From: Paguma larvata | Lineage: Eukaryota > Chordata > Mammalia > Carnivora > Viverridae | DNA length: 64,000 bases | Reading direction: 5' to 3' | Assembly: GCA_030068075.1 (NCBI GenBank) | Contig: CM057832.1 | Location: 81,838,002 to 81,902,001, forward strand | Shown here: piece after piece, positions 1 to 12,500 of the stretch | How the letters are laid out: every line of letters starts with the position of its first letter | How positions within the stretch are numbered: the first letter of the stretch is position 1 | Notes under the pieces: generated by a model | Database searches by the model: none | What the model saw: the letters and a program-made list of their open reading frames with translations, nothing else | What the model was told of the DNA's origin: nothing | Made by a program: the position numbers and the translations under genes

Positions 1-1120
1 TTTATCTAGTTAATATATTGATGAGGGCTTTATTGAGTACCTCTTCTTTATTGAGTTCCTAATTATGTGAAGCTATTCACCTATTTTAGGCAAAGGGCCA
101 CGATGAGTGCTGTAGGAGTGACATATAAATTAGAAATTAACCCTGAACTTCAGACATAGTTTAGTAGTGTTGAACATGTAACACTAATTTTTTAAGTGTT
201 TAATGTGTTTAGCCAAAAGGACAATGGGAATTAGGTTTTACAGTTGAGGTTTTCACCTGGGCCTTAGAAGGCAAGTAAGATGTGGAGGAGGGTGGAGAAG
301 CATCTAGACGAAGATGGCTATGTGAGCAAAATCACCTCTTCTCTCAGGAAGCCAGAATCTCAGATAAGAGGATAACTGGGTTGTCCCTGCTGTGACCCTC
401 TTAGCACTTCTCTCAACTCTTGTACTAAAAGAATACTTTTTCACATTTTCCCTCCCTCTTCTTTCCCCATCTTTGGCATTTTTATTAGACACCAGTAAAG
501 AAGAAACTAGAAAGCAAATTAATTACCTGTTTTTTAAAAAAATACTTATCATCATATTATCATTTGAACCTTTAAGAGTCTCTTAAAAAGGGAGGGGAAA
601 CCAACCAGTGTCTTATAAATGTCAGAATAGATTATTTTCCGTGAAAGCATCTAATCTTGTAGTCTCTGAGGCTTTCCCTTGTTCTGCTTTGTTTTATTCA
701 CCTTAAGATTTCCATCATATGCCCTTGAGTATCTAGCAAACTCAGTGACAGGGCTGCTTCTCTGAATGGGCGGGCTCCTGGGAGCTTCTTCTTTATGTCA
801 CACCAGTGGGATCAGAAGGACCCCTTTTGCTTGTCCAGCCAGGACACCCAAGTGAAACTTCAAGTGGCATGCCAAGGGGCGGCGGGCCCGGATGTGTGTT
901 TTTGGCAGTTTCGAGCTGACATGAGCATCTGTCAGGCCTGCCTTTTTATGACTCCCTCCAGACTGCTTGAAAAGAGATGAAAAGGTTTATTGGATCTGAG
1001 GAAGAAAGTGGTCAGGAAAGAGCACGAGGAGGGTGAGGCTCTTAGAGAGCTCAGGTTCCCCTCTGATGTCTCAGAACACGTGATATCTTTGCTAGCCAAG
1101 TAAGGTATGTGGTTTGCATT
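1..1120. other. Unannotated non-repetitive DNA
   Basis: No recognised repeat, exon or RNA gene. A short GC-rich patch (GGGGCGGCGGGCCCGG, about 876-891) stands out from the surrounding AT-rich sequence but is too short to be a CpG island. Confidence 0.5.
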
Positions 1121-1155
1121 CTCCTCTCTCTCTCTCTCTGTCTCTCTCTCTCTTT
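1121..1155. repeat. (CT)n simple repeat
   Basis: A run of CT dinucleotides broken by single TG and TT interruptions. It is imperfect, so probably only weakly polymorphic. Confidence 0.85.
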
Positions 1156-1640
1156 CTCGTTTTCTGGGAGCCATCTTTGTGCATTCTCTTTAGAACCTAT
1201 TGCCTTTTACTTCTTTGTTTTTGGGACTTGGAATTGGTCTTTGGACCACCTTATTGGTATTTCAAATCAGGGCAGTCTTCTTAGCCTTGTGTTTTGGAGT
1301 CTTTTCTGGAAGGTGTAAGAGGGATTGAAATGCTTTTGCACATTTCAGTGCTATGCAAGCCTCCTACCCTCCTCCTAGAATTCTGTGAAGCCGTTTGCCT
1401 CCTTTCTGCTGTAGTGCATGTTATCTTTTTAGGCTCTGTTGCCTGTGGCCTCTTTTGATGATCATTTTAACTGAATTTTAGCTATCTATTGATCCCTATA
1501 CCTGATCCCTATACAGCTTTATCTTGGGCTCCAGAAGCAAACCAGTCTTTGATTGGAGCAATTGTAAGAACACTGATTTAGCTCACATTTCTCAAAATAA
1601 GGTCTTTTACTGCCACTTGAGATCTGGCTCTGTGACTTTG
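1156..1640. other. Unannotated DNA before the first L2
   Basis: Mixed sequence with a short duplicated GATCCCTATAC motif near 1,492-1,515. No repeat family or exon recognised. Confidence 0.4.
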
Positions 1641-3130
1641 TTCATTAATTCATTAAACAAATATATATTGATAGTCTACTACTCTCAGGCATTATCTTAG
1701 TATGTAGGAATATGATAGGAAAACAAAAAGACAAAATGTGTGCCCTCAAGGAAGACAGAAGATAGCACATTAAGCAATTGAACAATGTATAGAACATACT
1801 AGATGGTGATAAGTTTTAAGGAGAGAAATGAGACTATAAGGAGGTAAGATATGCCAGTAGCAGAAAATGTTGCAGTTTTGCATATGATGGTCAGTGAAGT
1901 CTTCAGTGATTAGGTTACATTGGAGCAGTTACCACTTGGACACCTGGGAGAAGAGCCCCTTAGGCAGAAGGAATAGTAAGTTCAAGTTGCCTGAGTAGAG
2001 AGTTCACTTAGAGTGTGTAAGGGTCAGCAAGGAGGTCTATAGTGGCTGGAGTGGAATAAGCAAGGGGTGAGGAACAGTTGGAGATAATGTCAGAGGGAGG
2101 AGTAGAGGCTATAGAGTCTTGAGGGCAACTGCCAGGACTTTAGCTTTTGCTCTGAAAGACAGGGAAGCTGTTAGAGGGTTTTGTTCAGACATGAGAAATG
2201 ATATAATTTATGTTTTTAGAGTATTACTTTGCCTGTTGTATTCAGAAAAAAAACAGTAGCAGTACAAGAAAGGAAGCAGAGTAGAGGCTCTTGCTAGGAG
2301 CATGTTGACCGTGTCTTGGACAAGGGTAGTAGTGGTGAAGTTAGGAAGAATTTCTGGATTCTGGAAATACCTTGAAGGTTAAGACAATAGTATTTGCCTG
2401 ATGGATTAGATGCAATGAGAGGAATAGAGTTGTCAAGGATGATGCCAATTTTTTTGACATGAGCAGCAGAAGAATGAGCTTGCCTTTTGCTGAGATATTC
2501 TAGAAACAAAACATTTCAGTAGTGAGATAATAGAAATTGATTTCGATCATGTTGTTGGAGATGCCTATTAGATATTCAAGATGCCAGGTTGATTACAAAT
2601 AGGGAGGTCAAAGCTGAGGATAGAATTTTAGGAAATGTCAATTTATATATATGTAACTAAAAGCCTCGACACTGGCTAAACTAAGGAAATGTGTGCAGGC
2701 AGAGGAGAGAAGTCAGAGCCATGGGATACTCCAGCATTTAGAGTGTGTGGAGATAAGAAGGAAGCACCAAAGAGAGTAGCCAGTGAAAGCATGTGATGGG
2801 TTGTTTCAGATGGTGCTGGTATATCAAGTGAGATGGAGAGGAAGAAACTGACTTTGGAGTTTATCAGTGTGGAGTCTGTTGGTGGCCATGATAATGGAAT
2901 GGGTTTCAGGGAAAATGGGAGGAGACACATTGGTGTTGGATAACGTTTCTGAGGATCGTGCTGAAAATGTGAGTAGGAAATTTAGACATTATTTGAGAGG
3001 GATTTTGAACCAAGAAAGGTTTTTCTTACTCTTTTTAAGATGAGAGATCCTAGAGCATGTTTGATGGTGATGGTGATGATAATCATGTGAAGGGATAAAA
3101 TGGACAAAAACTGAAGGGGAAAGTTGCTGG
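1640..3130 (-). mobile_element. LINE-2 (L2) fragment, antisense
   Basis: The left edge reads as the reverse complement of an L2 3' end: ATTCATTAAACAAATATATATTGATAG, then an eroded form of the 'catttactatgtgccaggcac' type sequence, then GTGCCCTCAAGGAAGACAG. It continues with other L2-like phrases, for example GTGATAAGTTTTAAGG near 1,807, CAGCAAGGAGGTCTATAGTGG near 2,025, GGAGATGCCTATTAGATATTC near 2,555 and GGATACTCCAGCATTTAGAG near 2,724. The copy is old, heavily mutated and carries no usable ORF2. The right boundary is uncertain; similar purine-rich sequence continues towards 4.4 kb. Confidence 0.6.
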
Positions 3131-4531
3131 AGTGATGTCCTTGAGGAGGTCAGAGGGGATACAACTGGTCATACAAACAGATGGAGGATGGGTAACACCT
3201 CTTTATAGAGGAAAATTCTGACAAGCGATTAGCCATTCATGTACAAAGCATCCTTGAAAAGGCTCCTAAAGTATGAGAAACCAGGCTTACAGCCTTCTGG
3301 GTAGGAAATTGGAATATTTTTCTCTGGAAGAACTGGACTAGAAGAAAAGATACAGAGATACTGTCATGCGAGGGGGACTGTTGTGAAAGTCCCATCACCC
3401 TAAAGTGAAGCTCTGTGGCTTCCAAGCCTAGCTTAAGCCCACAAAGAATTTCAGAGTTTTATTCTTGACTTGTTGGTGTAAGTAAAGGGTCAGAAATCAA
3501 TGGATAACCTGATAATGCTGAGACGATAAAAAATACAAATAATAGGAATGTGGAGGATACATGATTCAGGGATTAGAAGAGGTAAGGGAAGATACTGCAT
3601 CTATACAATGAGAAAACTGTGCTTTCAAAAGGAGCCATAAGAAAGAACTTTTGGAAAGTAAATTCATGATAAAAAATATTAAAATTTAATGGAAGGGGGG
3701 ATTGGCATGGAAGAAGGCAAGGATTGCAGAAAACAGAAAAAAAAAAAAAGATGAAGAGATACCCATGAGAGAGTATCCTTAAGTAATTAGAATTGGCACA
3801 GAGATTAGAGAATGACCCAGGGTAACAGCATTTCTAGAAACAGAAATGGAAGAGGGAAACATTTGAAATAAATGATACAAGAAAAAAATGTCATTCATGC
3901 AAGGAACGATGAGTTTCCATATTGCAAAAACCATTTTGGCCCTAAAACTATAACCAGAACCAGGGTACATTCTTGTGACAGGGATGAAGAGGTGAACATA
4001 AAACCTTATAGAAAGCAAAACACATCTCACTTAGAAAGGATGAAAAACTAAGATGGCATTGTTCACTAGCAACATGGAATGAGTCCAGAAGATAACAGAA
4101 GAAAGCCTTCAAAATTTGGAGAGTGATTTCTAGCATAGACTTATGTATCCAGAGAGACTCATAATTGGGTGCAAGGGTACAATAAAGACGGACGTTTTCA
4201 GATATGCAGGTCTTCATGGAATAGCTTCTCATGCTTCTTAGAAGCTACTGGAAAAGGATGTAAGACCCAGGAAATAGGAGGTGCAACATGGGAAAGTGGT
4301 GAGGGGAATTTCCAGAATGACAAGAAGGAAGACCCGAGGCCATCCAGTCTGGAGCAGGACTTGAGAGTGACATTTCAGTTTGGGGCAAGAAGAGGAGCAA
4401 GAAAAAATGATTAATTATTGAATTTATGTATTTGAAATTATGAAAAATTGTATTGAGGGGTTTTGAGAGAAGGTAGGAAGATCTGGTCATAAGTCTCTAG
4501 AAAACTAAGCAAATCCCAGAAAAAGCAAAAG
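3131..4531. other. Purine-rich old DNA, no clear feature
   Basis: A- and G-rich sequence that may be further eroded L2 or other LINE material. No motif allows a firm family call and no exon-like segment is seen. Confidence 0.35.
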
Positions 4532-4577
4532 TTTTTTTTTTTTTTTAATTTCTTTTAATGTTTATTTGTGAGAGAGA

Positions 4578-4618
<41 letters not shown>

Positions 4619-4780
4619 GGGGAGGGGCAGAAAGAGAGAGGGAGACACAGAACCTGAAGCAGGCTCCAGGCTGTCAGCTGTCAGCTTAGAGCCCCATGAG
4701 GGGCTCGAACTTACGAAAGGCAAGATAGTGACCTGAGTCAAAGTCAGATGCTCAACTGACTGAGCCACCAAGGCATCCCC
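4532..4780 (-). mobile_element. CanSINE (SINEC_Fc-like), antisense
   Basis: Poly-T, then TTAATGTTTATTTGTGAG, a long (GA)n tract at about 4,571-4,611, GAAGCAGGCTCCAGGCT, and the tRNA-derived head ending TGACTGAGCCACCAAGGCATCCCC. Full length. The GA tract is an expanded form of the family's CT region and is a microsatellite candidate. Confidence 0.93.
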
Positions 4781-6520
4781 AAAAAGGTTCTTTCAGAAAG
4801 GAAATGTAATCATGCTTCCTACTTGCCACAGCAGTATAATAATGCATACATACTACATGAAGATGATGATGAAACTAGAGTGGTACATGGATTGTATTAG
4901 TAGGTTGTGGCAAACGACAGTGGAATATATATGGAATATAGGGAATGGGGGTATCAGCAAGCTAAAGTAACCTCTCCCTTAGTAAGAAATCAGTACATAG
5001 TGGTTAAAACTGAAATTGGGGAAGAATATTGAGCACAATAATTTAAATTAGTTTCATATCAGAACAACTCAAAGAGCTGGAAGTGGTTATTTTTGGGATA
5101 GAAGTTGGTTGTGAGTTGGGGCTGTCTGTTTCCTACTTTTTAGAGTGATTATTTCTAAAACCTATGTATATTTATAACTGATAAGTAGGTAGGAAGTTCA
5201 GAAAAAATAAAAATAAGTGAATGAATGGGTCGAGAGAGACAGCAGAGAGCTCACGGGATCTCTGTCTATTTTTGTGTGCGAGTGGGGAGAAAGAAAGTCT
5301 GGAAGGTAGCAATTCAGCTTACCCAGGGTCGGTACCTCTGGTTACAGTTTACTCCTTCCTTCGCTGTGACTACTTGATCTCACCATGTCTAACAGTGATG
5401 TGTGCCCTCCTCTCTCTGAATCAAAGGCAAGAAGTAATGTATATCCCCATGCTCACCAGAAGAGCTGCAGGATATTTTCACATGAGCAGCATGGTGGCAC
5501 ATAATGGTTTTTTTTTTTTTTTTTATTCTTTGGAGTTTGGACATTTGGCCTAGATTATAACACATTCAGAAGTTCCTCTCAAACCATGCTCTTAGAATTT
5601 TTAAATGTTGTGAACTGGACGGGAATGACAGAACCAACTGTTGGTGTGGAACTCAAGAGGAAATTTTTTTTACAGTTTTCACTTTACTCTGTCCCAACCC
5701 ACATACACGAGCCTCAGTCCCCTGCGCATTCCAACTGACTTCAAACAAAAAAGGTATACCTCCATATCCAGGGGTCCATGAGGTAGCCAGATGATTGGGT
5801 TCTTTTGGGGTAGTGATTCACCTCTCATCTAAGAGGAAAACTGTTGTCATGATACAGAATATGTATGGAAACCAGAGCCCTGTTAAACTCATAACCCGAG
5901 TGAGCATTCTTATCTCTCCGTGCCCCTTTTAAATCAACATGCCCATTTTATGTTTTTTTTTTTTTTATTATTACATATGATATCATTTGAGGAAAAGAAA
6001 CTTGATTCCTTTCACAGGTCTGTTCTTTGCAAGATGTTACACTCAGCTCTTACAAGTGGGCCCCACAATATATTTCTGGACACCTTGTATATATATGATA
6101 AAGAGTGAAAAGCTGACATGTTTTGTAGACTGAAGTGTTATGCTTTTGGAAAGTGTGTGTGTAATTGATAGGATAGTGGGGGAGTCTGGTTGAATGTACC
6201 ATGTAGCCTGGTGGTTCCTATTTCACCATAAATTGTAGTTCAGAGACGTGGCAGGGAGGGCCATGTTGTGATCTCCCATGTGTGGGTGTGTAAAAGTGTG
6301 TGCATGCTCATACACACATATGTTTCAGAGTAAGTATACACGTACACATGGCAGAGATAAAGCCATGGTTGAGAAGAAAGGGCATAACCTCAATGGGGTG
6401 AATCAACGGTGGGAGCTTCAGGAATGCAGCCAGGGGAGGAGATGAGAGGAAGTTAGGCGATCCACGCTAAAAGACAAAAAGGGAAGCCTTTTCGTGGATC
6501 TGGAAGAGATTTTGTTCAAC
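4781..6520. other. Unannotated DNA with poly-T runs
   Basis: Holds homopolymer T runs near 5,506-5,524, 5,667 and 5,955-5,966, and a degenerate GT-rich patch near 6,283-6,310. No gene or recognised repeat. Confidence 0.4.
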
Positions 6521-6650
6521 TGCCTTCTGCTTATAAAGCAGCTGCCCAGGTGGAAGGAAGTGGCATATTCAAGTCACATAGCTAAGTAGTGGTAGAGTTA
6601 TAACTGACCATGATCTGTCTAATCTTTGGTCCAGTAGGCTTTGCAGTTGA
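6520..6650 (-). mobile_element. MIR fragment, antisense
   Basis: CATATTCAAGTCACATAGCTAAGTAGTGGTAGAG resembles the reversed MIR core ('aaggtcacacagctagtaagtggcagag'), followed by ...GATCTGTCTAATC. Short, old fragment. Confidence 0.55.
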
Positions 6651-7185
6651 CCGTTGACTCTGCTGCCTGAGCAGTCAACAGGTGAGAGGAATCTGAGATT
6701 GTGACTATAGAATTCAGGATGTGAAGAGACTAGGTCAGGCTTCCCTGTGACTGTAATATGGGCAGAGTTGCCATGGGGGCACGGTAGAAAAGTTGGGTAT
6801 TGATAATCCCTGCAGTAATGACCTGCTGTCCACCAGAACTTACACTAAGAAGCTGAATAGTTCAGAGAGGGCCAAAGATAAAAGGAAGTTTGTCTTGAGT
6901 ACACCAGTCTTATGAGTTAACTCTCACCAAGTGGGAGTTTGAGACAAAAATGGATTGATGGCACTTTTTTCTGATTATATTTTTAGATCTAAGAAATAAT
7001 GACATTGCAGCGAGTGGAGATTGCTTTCAGGAACTGACTGGGAGTGTCAAGACTGGCTGATGCATAAGCATGGAGCAGGGACTGGGTGAGGGTGTGCCGC
7101 TTAGGACAGAGTGGCAGGGTCCAGATAGGGACAGGAGACAGGTACCCCTTGAGTGGAAGGGACTAGAATTTGCTCAGTGGGTTGT
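6651..7185. other. Unannotated DNA
   Basis: No recognisable repeat, exon or RNA gene. Confidence 0.35.
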
Positions 7186-7655
7186 ATGAGTCAGAGTCCC
7201 AGCAGAAAATAGATGACACATACAGACTGGATAATTGAGAATTTAATGGACTGTTCGTAAAAGCATGGCCAAGATTTAGGGAAGGAAGCTCTGATATCAC
7301 CAGTTATTGGAGCTGGTAGCCGTGGAGCCCTTGCCCCCATAGGCTAGAAAGAGTGAGTGGAGGAGGGAACCTGGGAGAGAGTAGCTCCAGTTCTATGAGA
7401 GGGTTACTGGCTGGAGATAACAGGTATAAGGATGTTGCCAAATCATATGATCTGTTGGGAAAGGAGCCAGTGGGTGCAGGGTATAGGCAGCCCCTCAAGT
7501 CAATCTTCTCCAGCACTCTGATCTACTGGTGCCTCCCTTTACCATCCCATCATGGAGCTGGAGGGTATTGGAGTTCACTGCTACTGCTGATTGGGTCAGC
7601 CTCCCAGGGGATGGCACAGGAGGGCAGAAGGGGGTCTTAAGTGGTAAATCCAAGA
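7186..7655 (-). mobile_element. Ancient LTR (ERV-L/MaLR type), probably antisense
   Basis: The opening GAGTCCCAGCAGAAAATAG, then GAATTTAATGGACTGTTCGTAAAAGCATGGCC, a long GA-rich middle, and CTACTGGTGCCTCCCTTTACC near 7,523 followed by GCTGATTGGGTCAGCCTCCCAGG resemble the reversed arrangement of a common old mammalian LTR family. No target-site duplication or partner LTR was found. Subfamily not assigned. Confidence 0.42.
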
Positions 7656-8365
7656 TATAAAGGACAGGGATAAATGCGACACTTTTTTTGCAAACTACAT
7701 ATTGATTTATTGCCTAATTAGATCTGTCTCTTGAGAAACTTTTTTCTCCATGACAGTAACATATACTAACATTACCAGGTTTTGGAAACAATACTGAAAG
7801 ACCATCTTTGAAGGTGCTCCTTAACCTGCTTCCGGATCCCTTCTGTTACATTGCACTGTTCTTAAACTTGTTAAAATGCTTTCACAGGCTTGTTGATAAG
7901 TTCCAAAGCCTTATTTAACCTTATATGATTTTTAAAAAAAAATCAAATCTCCTAACGAAATGAAATGTATTATTCACATGACAAAGTTTTCCAGAATGAC
8001 TTAGTCTTCTTATTCTTAGCCCTGACCCATGCTAACCACTGTGATTTCCAGGTGTAGTTTCTAGGGTACGTGAGACTGTTTAGTTTTGTAAGTGCATGGA
8101 TTTCAGTGGAAAGAGGACAGCTCGCTGCCATAAGGCCTCCTTCTGCAATATAAGGCTAAATCCTGCCTCACTGTTTAGGAGCTCATTAACATCTTTTATC
8201 AGTCCACCACGGGGTGTTTCAGCCTACTAATAAGCAATTGACCTTCCAAGACCATAGTTAGTAAGTCAGAACGAAAAGTAATTCATATACACTATAAGTA
8301 AAACTGCCCAGTGAATAGAAATGCTTATTTGGACATTTGATGGCTTCTTCTCATAGTGATGATGA
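7656..8365. other. Unannotated DNA
   Basis: AT-rich sequence with no recognised repeat or exon. Confidence 0.35.
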
Positions 8366-8560
8366 GTTTAATGATGGTCACCAGTTACTGAGTTCTTCCC
8401 ATGGGTGTAGAGGAGCTTTATGTATCAGCAACACAATGCATAGGTCCCTGGCTTACATATGAGGAGATAGGCCTGGAGACATAAATAACTTGGCTAAGAT
8501 CACACAGCTAGCAAATGATAGAATGAGGATTCCTTGTTCCAAATGTGATTATTCGATAAC
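8366..8560 (-). mobile_element. MIR/L2-type fragment, antisense
   Basis: CTTACATATGAGGAGATAGGCCTGGAG followed by ACTTGGCTAAGATCACACAGCTAGCAAATG is the reversed MIR core in a diverged form. Confidence 0.75.
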
Positions 8561-8734
8561 TTAAATGAAGATCACAGGGCATTTTACTGAATAAAATAAA
8601 CATTTAGCCTTCATTTTCTCCTCCGTAAATGTGGTTAATATAGAACCAACCTCGTAATAGCATTATTATAATCATTAAATGACTAGTGCTGGTACAGTGC
8701 TTACAACAAGATCTGACATGTATTAAGTAAGGGA

Positions 8735-8955
8735 AGTAGCTTACATAATGGTTAAGGGCAGATTGCTGGGAGTCTAATCCCAACTCTGACGAGTTACTAG
8801 GTATCGTTAATTGGGCAAATAATTACCCTCTTTGGGTCTTGGTTTTCTCACAGGAAAATGGGAATAGCAAGAGTACATAACTTACAGGGTTATATGTGCA
8901 TTAAATCAGTTAATGTTTATTAAGCTCTTGTGCTTGTTAAATAAAAGGTTACTTC
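8735..8955 (+). mobile_element. MIR SINE, sense
   Basis: The order matches MIR: CATAATGGTTAAGGGCAGATTG, TGGGAGTCTAATCCCAACTC, GAGTTACTAGGTATCGTTAATTGGGC, CTTGGTTTTCTCACAGG, AAAATGGGAATAGCAAG, then GTTATATGTGCATTAAATCAG. Nearly full length. Confidence 0.85.
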
Positions 8956-9189
8956 TGTTACATGAATGAAGGCATCTATTTCCTGCTATAATGAATGACA
9001 CATTGAAAAATTCATATTTTATTTTTCTTTATTTATTAGTTCATGAATACTTCTTCAAGTATATTACCTCCTGAATGGCATTTTACAGTTCCTAAGGTTA
9101 TAATTTATTTTAGTTTCCAGGCACTTTAATTTCTTAGATAATGTAGTGAATGCTGTGGTGTATATTCAGATTCTTTTTCCACACTGAGG

Positions 9190-9568
9190 GATTCATTCTT
9201 CAACTTGCCAGGAGTTTTGGCTGCTGAAGACTTCTGTCTGACTTCCTCTCTGAAATTTGCCCTTGGCCAATGGGTGCTGTTTTACTCAAGGTTACATGCT
9301 TCCCTGAGGGAAGCTCATATCCAATGGCTGGTCCAAATGGGTATAGGAATGCCTGGGCTCTGTGCCTCAATTAAGGATGTCCCTCAAGATTGATTTCAAC
9401 TTCAGACCTTCCCGTGAGGTCTCAGCTGAGAACTAAGTTGTAAATGTACCACAGTCCTATTTCTTTCATTTCTGCACAGGTGTGGTTTTCAGGACAACTG
9501 ATCAGTAAACTTCTTTTCATGCGAATATTCATATTGGAGTCTGTGTCTGGGAAACCTAAACTATAACA
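9190..9568 (+). repeat. 5' LTR of degraded ERV-L-type provirus
   Basis: The segment ends TCTGTGTCTGGGAAACCTAAACTATAACA, the terminal sequence of a mammalian class III LTR. The downstream copy ends with the same layout (TCTGTTTCCTGAAAAAGCCAAACTATAATA). A perfect palindrome, GCTTCCCTGAGGGAAGC, lies near 9,299-9,315. The left edge is uncertain and may extend toward 9,100. The two LTRs differ greatly, which indicates an old insertion. Confidence 0.55.
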
Positions 9569-9570
9569 AT

Positions 9571-9588
9571 TGGTATGAGGAACTGTCC
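9571..9588 (+). other. Retroviral primer-binding-site remnant
   Basis: TGGTATGAGGAACTG begins two bases after the end of the 5' LTR. It partly matches the tRNA-Leu type primer-binding site used by ERV-L, with several substitutions. Position is the main support. Confidence 0.45.
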
Positions 9589-12500
9589 TAGGAAGAGGAT
9601 TCCAAAATGGGATTTTGAACCTGGATCGCCTGTCAGCTGGCTGGGAATGAAGCCCTAATCGCTGGTGTAGATGGAGTATAGATAACGCCTGGTGTCTAGT
9701 TGCAGAGCAGTTGCTACTGGCGTTGAACTTGAATGAGACACAGGTGGATGGGAATGGAGTCCAGTGTGCAGTATTTCAAGCTTTTGAAAGAAAAGGATTA
9801 CGGAATTGGATAACTCTTGCTAGGGCCTATTGAGGAACTGGAAAAAGACAGTAGACTGAGGGTGATTAATTACCATTTTAATCCTAAGTGTGAAAGCCAG
9901 AAAGCTCATGGCAGCATATAAAAAGATTCTCATCTGCTGCAGTTGGAAAAACAGATAAAACAGAGGATCCTAACTTAACCCTCAATCATAAACAGGTAGC
10001 AGAGTGCCAGGGAAGACTAAAATTTCCACCTTGACAAGTCTGCCCTGGCAAGATTGGGACACCAATTGGAAAAATGTGAGACCTTGGGATTTGACACGGT
10101 GACATTTTGTACCCTCAAAATGTTTCCTTTTCTCCCGAACCCTCTGGACTACAGTAGGTTCATCTTTCCATATGTCTAGCATGCCCCCTTTTTTGAAGAA
10201 GATGCAGAAGTATTTGTCTTGTATGACAATATATAGCCCTGTCAGGATCTACCTTCACCATGTTTCTGGCCAGCAGACCAACAATTAGTGTCAGATAAAA
10301 ACATAACCTAGCAGAGGAAGTGCTCTTATGCTACGGGAGGAAAGGAACTGTACCCCCAAGAAGCTGCAGGACTTAGCCAATTTATACCAGCAAGAGGTAC
10401 AAAAATATGGATTCTGTGGGTATGAATCAAATGGGAAGAGGGAGGTACGGTTGGATATATTGATATGGGAGTATATTGCTGTGATAGAGGATTTAATACT
10501 TGTAAAGGGTCCAAGAATATAATGCTAACATGCTGCTAAATACTATTAAAGCTTGGAGAAAGTAATGTTCCACCCTGAGTTTTGTCGAATCACCAGAACT
10601 GTCATGGCAGATAATGAATGCATCAGAACACTCAGAGAAGAGGGCATGCTAATCTGTAAGGCCTGTCAGTCAGCTATATTCTTTGGGAGGATTTAAAGGA
10701 CACTCCACTAACCAACTGCTGGAGGGGCTACAGCATTGTCAAGAGACTCAGTGGTGGCTGTCCTGTGAGGCCAGGGCTGATAGAAAGGGTGCTGTTGCAA
10801 AATCGGGCTCTGATGCAGTGGGACTGACCAGAGACTGATAATAGAGGCTGGGTAGAACCACTTGTCCATCAGAAACAAGGCGGGAGCAATTATGGTGAGA
10901 TACAACAAGGTTGAAATGGCATATCTCAACTTGACCCACAGATAGATGGAGATATTAAAATACAATAAGTATTCTTACGCATCAGATATATGGGCAGCCA
11001 ATGGTAGTATTATTTAATCAAAAGAATTAAGGATTGATGGTTACGTGTCTAAGGGCAGTTGCTCTAATAGAAAGTCAGCCCTGCATTAGGACCTCAGCCA
11101 GTTTCAGACCTGAAACATGATTAAACGAGAGGCTGAGTATCCAGAAAGAAATAATTTTGGACACCATGACAACTGTGTACATTAAATATACACTCAGTCA
11201 TTCCCCATAGGGAACTATGACCATTTACTTGGGAAACCATACACTGGAGAAAGGGCATAAACCAAATATATTTGTGACTCATGGACATGGAGTTCATGTT
11301 GATACTGATTTATATGACCCCTAAACATCACCATCATTTTCCTGTTAAAGTGCAGACATATGGGGGCCAAGTCATAAATGATGTACTGGCCAGGTTTGGA
11401 TTATAGGGTGGCCACTGGGTTCAGGGTCTATCCAGTGATCATTTCCTTGGTCCCTGAATTTATAATTGGAATGTACATCTTTGATCATTGGAAGAACTGT
11501 ATAATCACTTCCTTAGACTTTGTGGTAAGAAATTTTATAATGAATAAGATGAATGGAAGCCTCTGAATCTGTCCTATGCCTGATGTTCAACAAAGTAGTT
11601 TCCCCAATTTTAATTGCTGTGTCAGGTGTGGGAATCTTTACAGATTAATGCCATCAGGCACCTAGTATGTGCCCAATTATTTGGCAAATAGTAATTTTTC
11701 TGTTTCTATGAAGAAAGAAGACCAGATACAGTTTGCATTTACATGGAATGGCCAATAATATATGTTCATGGTCTTGTCCCAAGGCTGTGTTCACTCTCCT
11801 ACCATCAAGAGAGTCTGATAATTTACACAATACAGTCCAAAGGGAACTGGACCATTTTGATATTTTGTGGAATATCACACTGGTCCACAGTATCGATGAC
11901 ATTTTGGTATTTGGCCAGATGAGGAAAATGTGGAAAATATACTGGAGGCCGTTGTAAAACATATGCAGTCCAGAGAGTGGGAGACAAGATTTTGGGTTGT
12001 ACAACATCAGTGAAACTTTAGGGGTCCCATGGTCTGATGCCTGCAAGGGCAGTCACTTCGATAAAGGGGAAAATATTGCATCTTGTTCTTGGCATTATTA
12101 GGAAGGAAATAGAATATATTGTAGATTTCTTTCAGTTCTGCAAATAGCACGTTTCACATTTAGGAATACTGCTTATACCCACTTACTAACTGGCAAGGTT
12201 GTCAGCTGTAAGTGAGCAGGAAGGGGTTATGTGGCAAGTCAAGGGTGCCTCTCAGATTATACAATCTAGTCGGTCCTGTGGATCAGAGGTAATCGTATGA
12301 TAGGAAAGAGGACCTGTGGATTTTATGGAAAACCACAAGAGCTCTTGAGTAAGGCCATGCTATCTCTAGTAGAATATTATACACTTTAAAAGTGGTTCCT
12401 GGTGTACTACTGAGCCCTGAGTAGAGATGGAGTACCTGAACACGGGATGTCAAGTGATCATCCCGAGGTCAGTTCTATTAGAGCTACTGAGTCAATGTCA

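Noticed and set aside
876..891. GC-rich patch as a possible CpG-island promoter
   Set aside because: Only about 16 bp with few CpGs; surroundings are ordinary AT-rich sequence.
1109..1318. Open frame with Leu/Ser repeats
   Set aside because: It is driven by the CT simple repeat at 1,121-1,155.
4562..4771. Small Ser/Leu-rich open frames recurring over many SINEs (also 23,244, 30,435, 52,787, 61,111)
   Set aside because: They are translations of the CanSINE tRNA head and CT-rich body, not genes.
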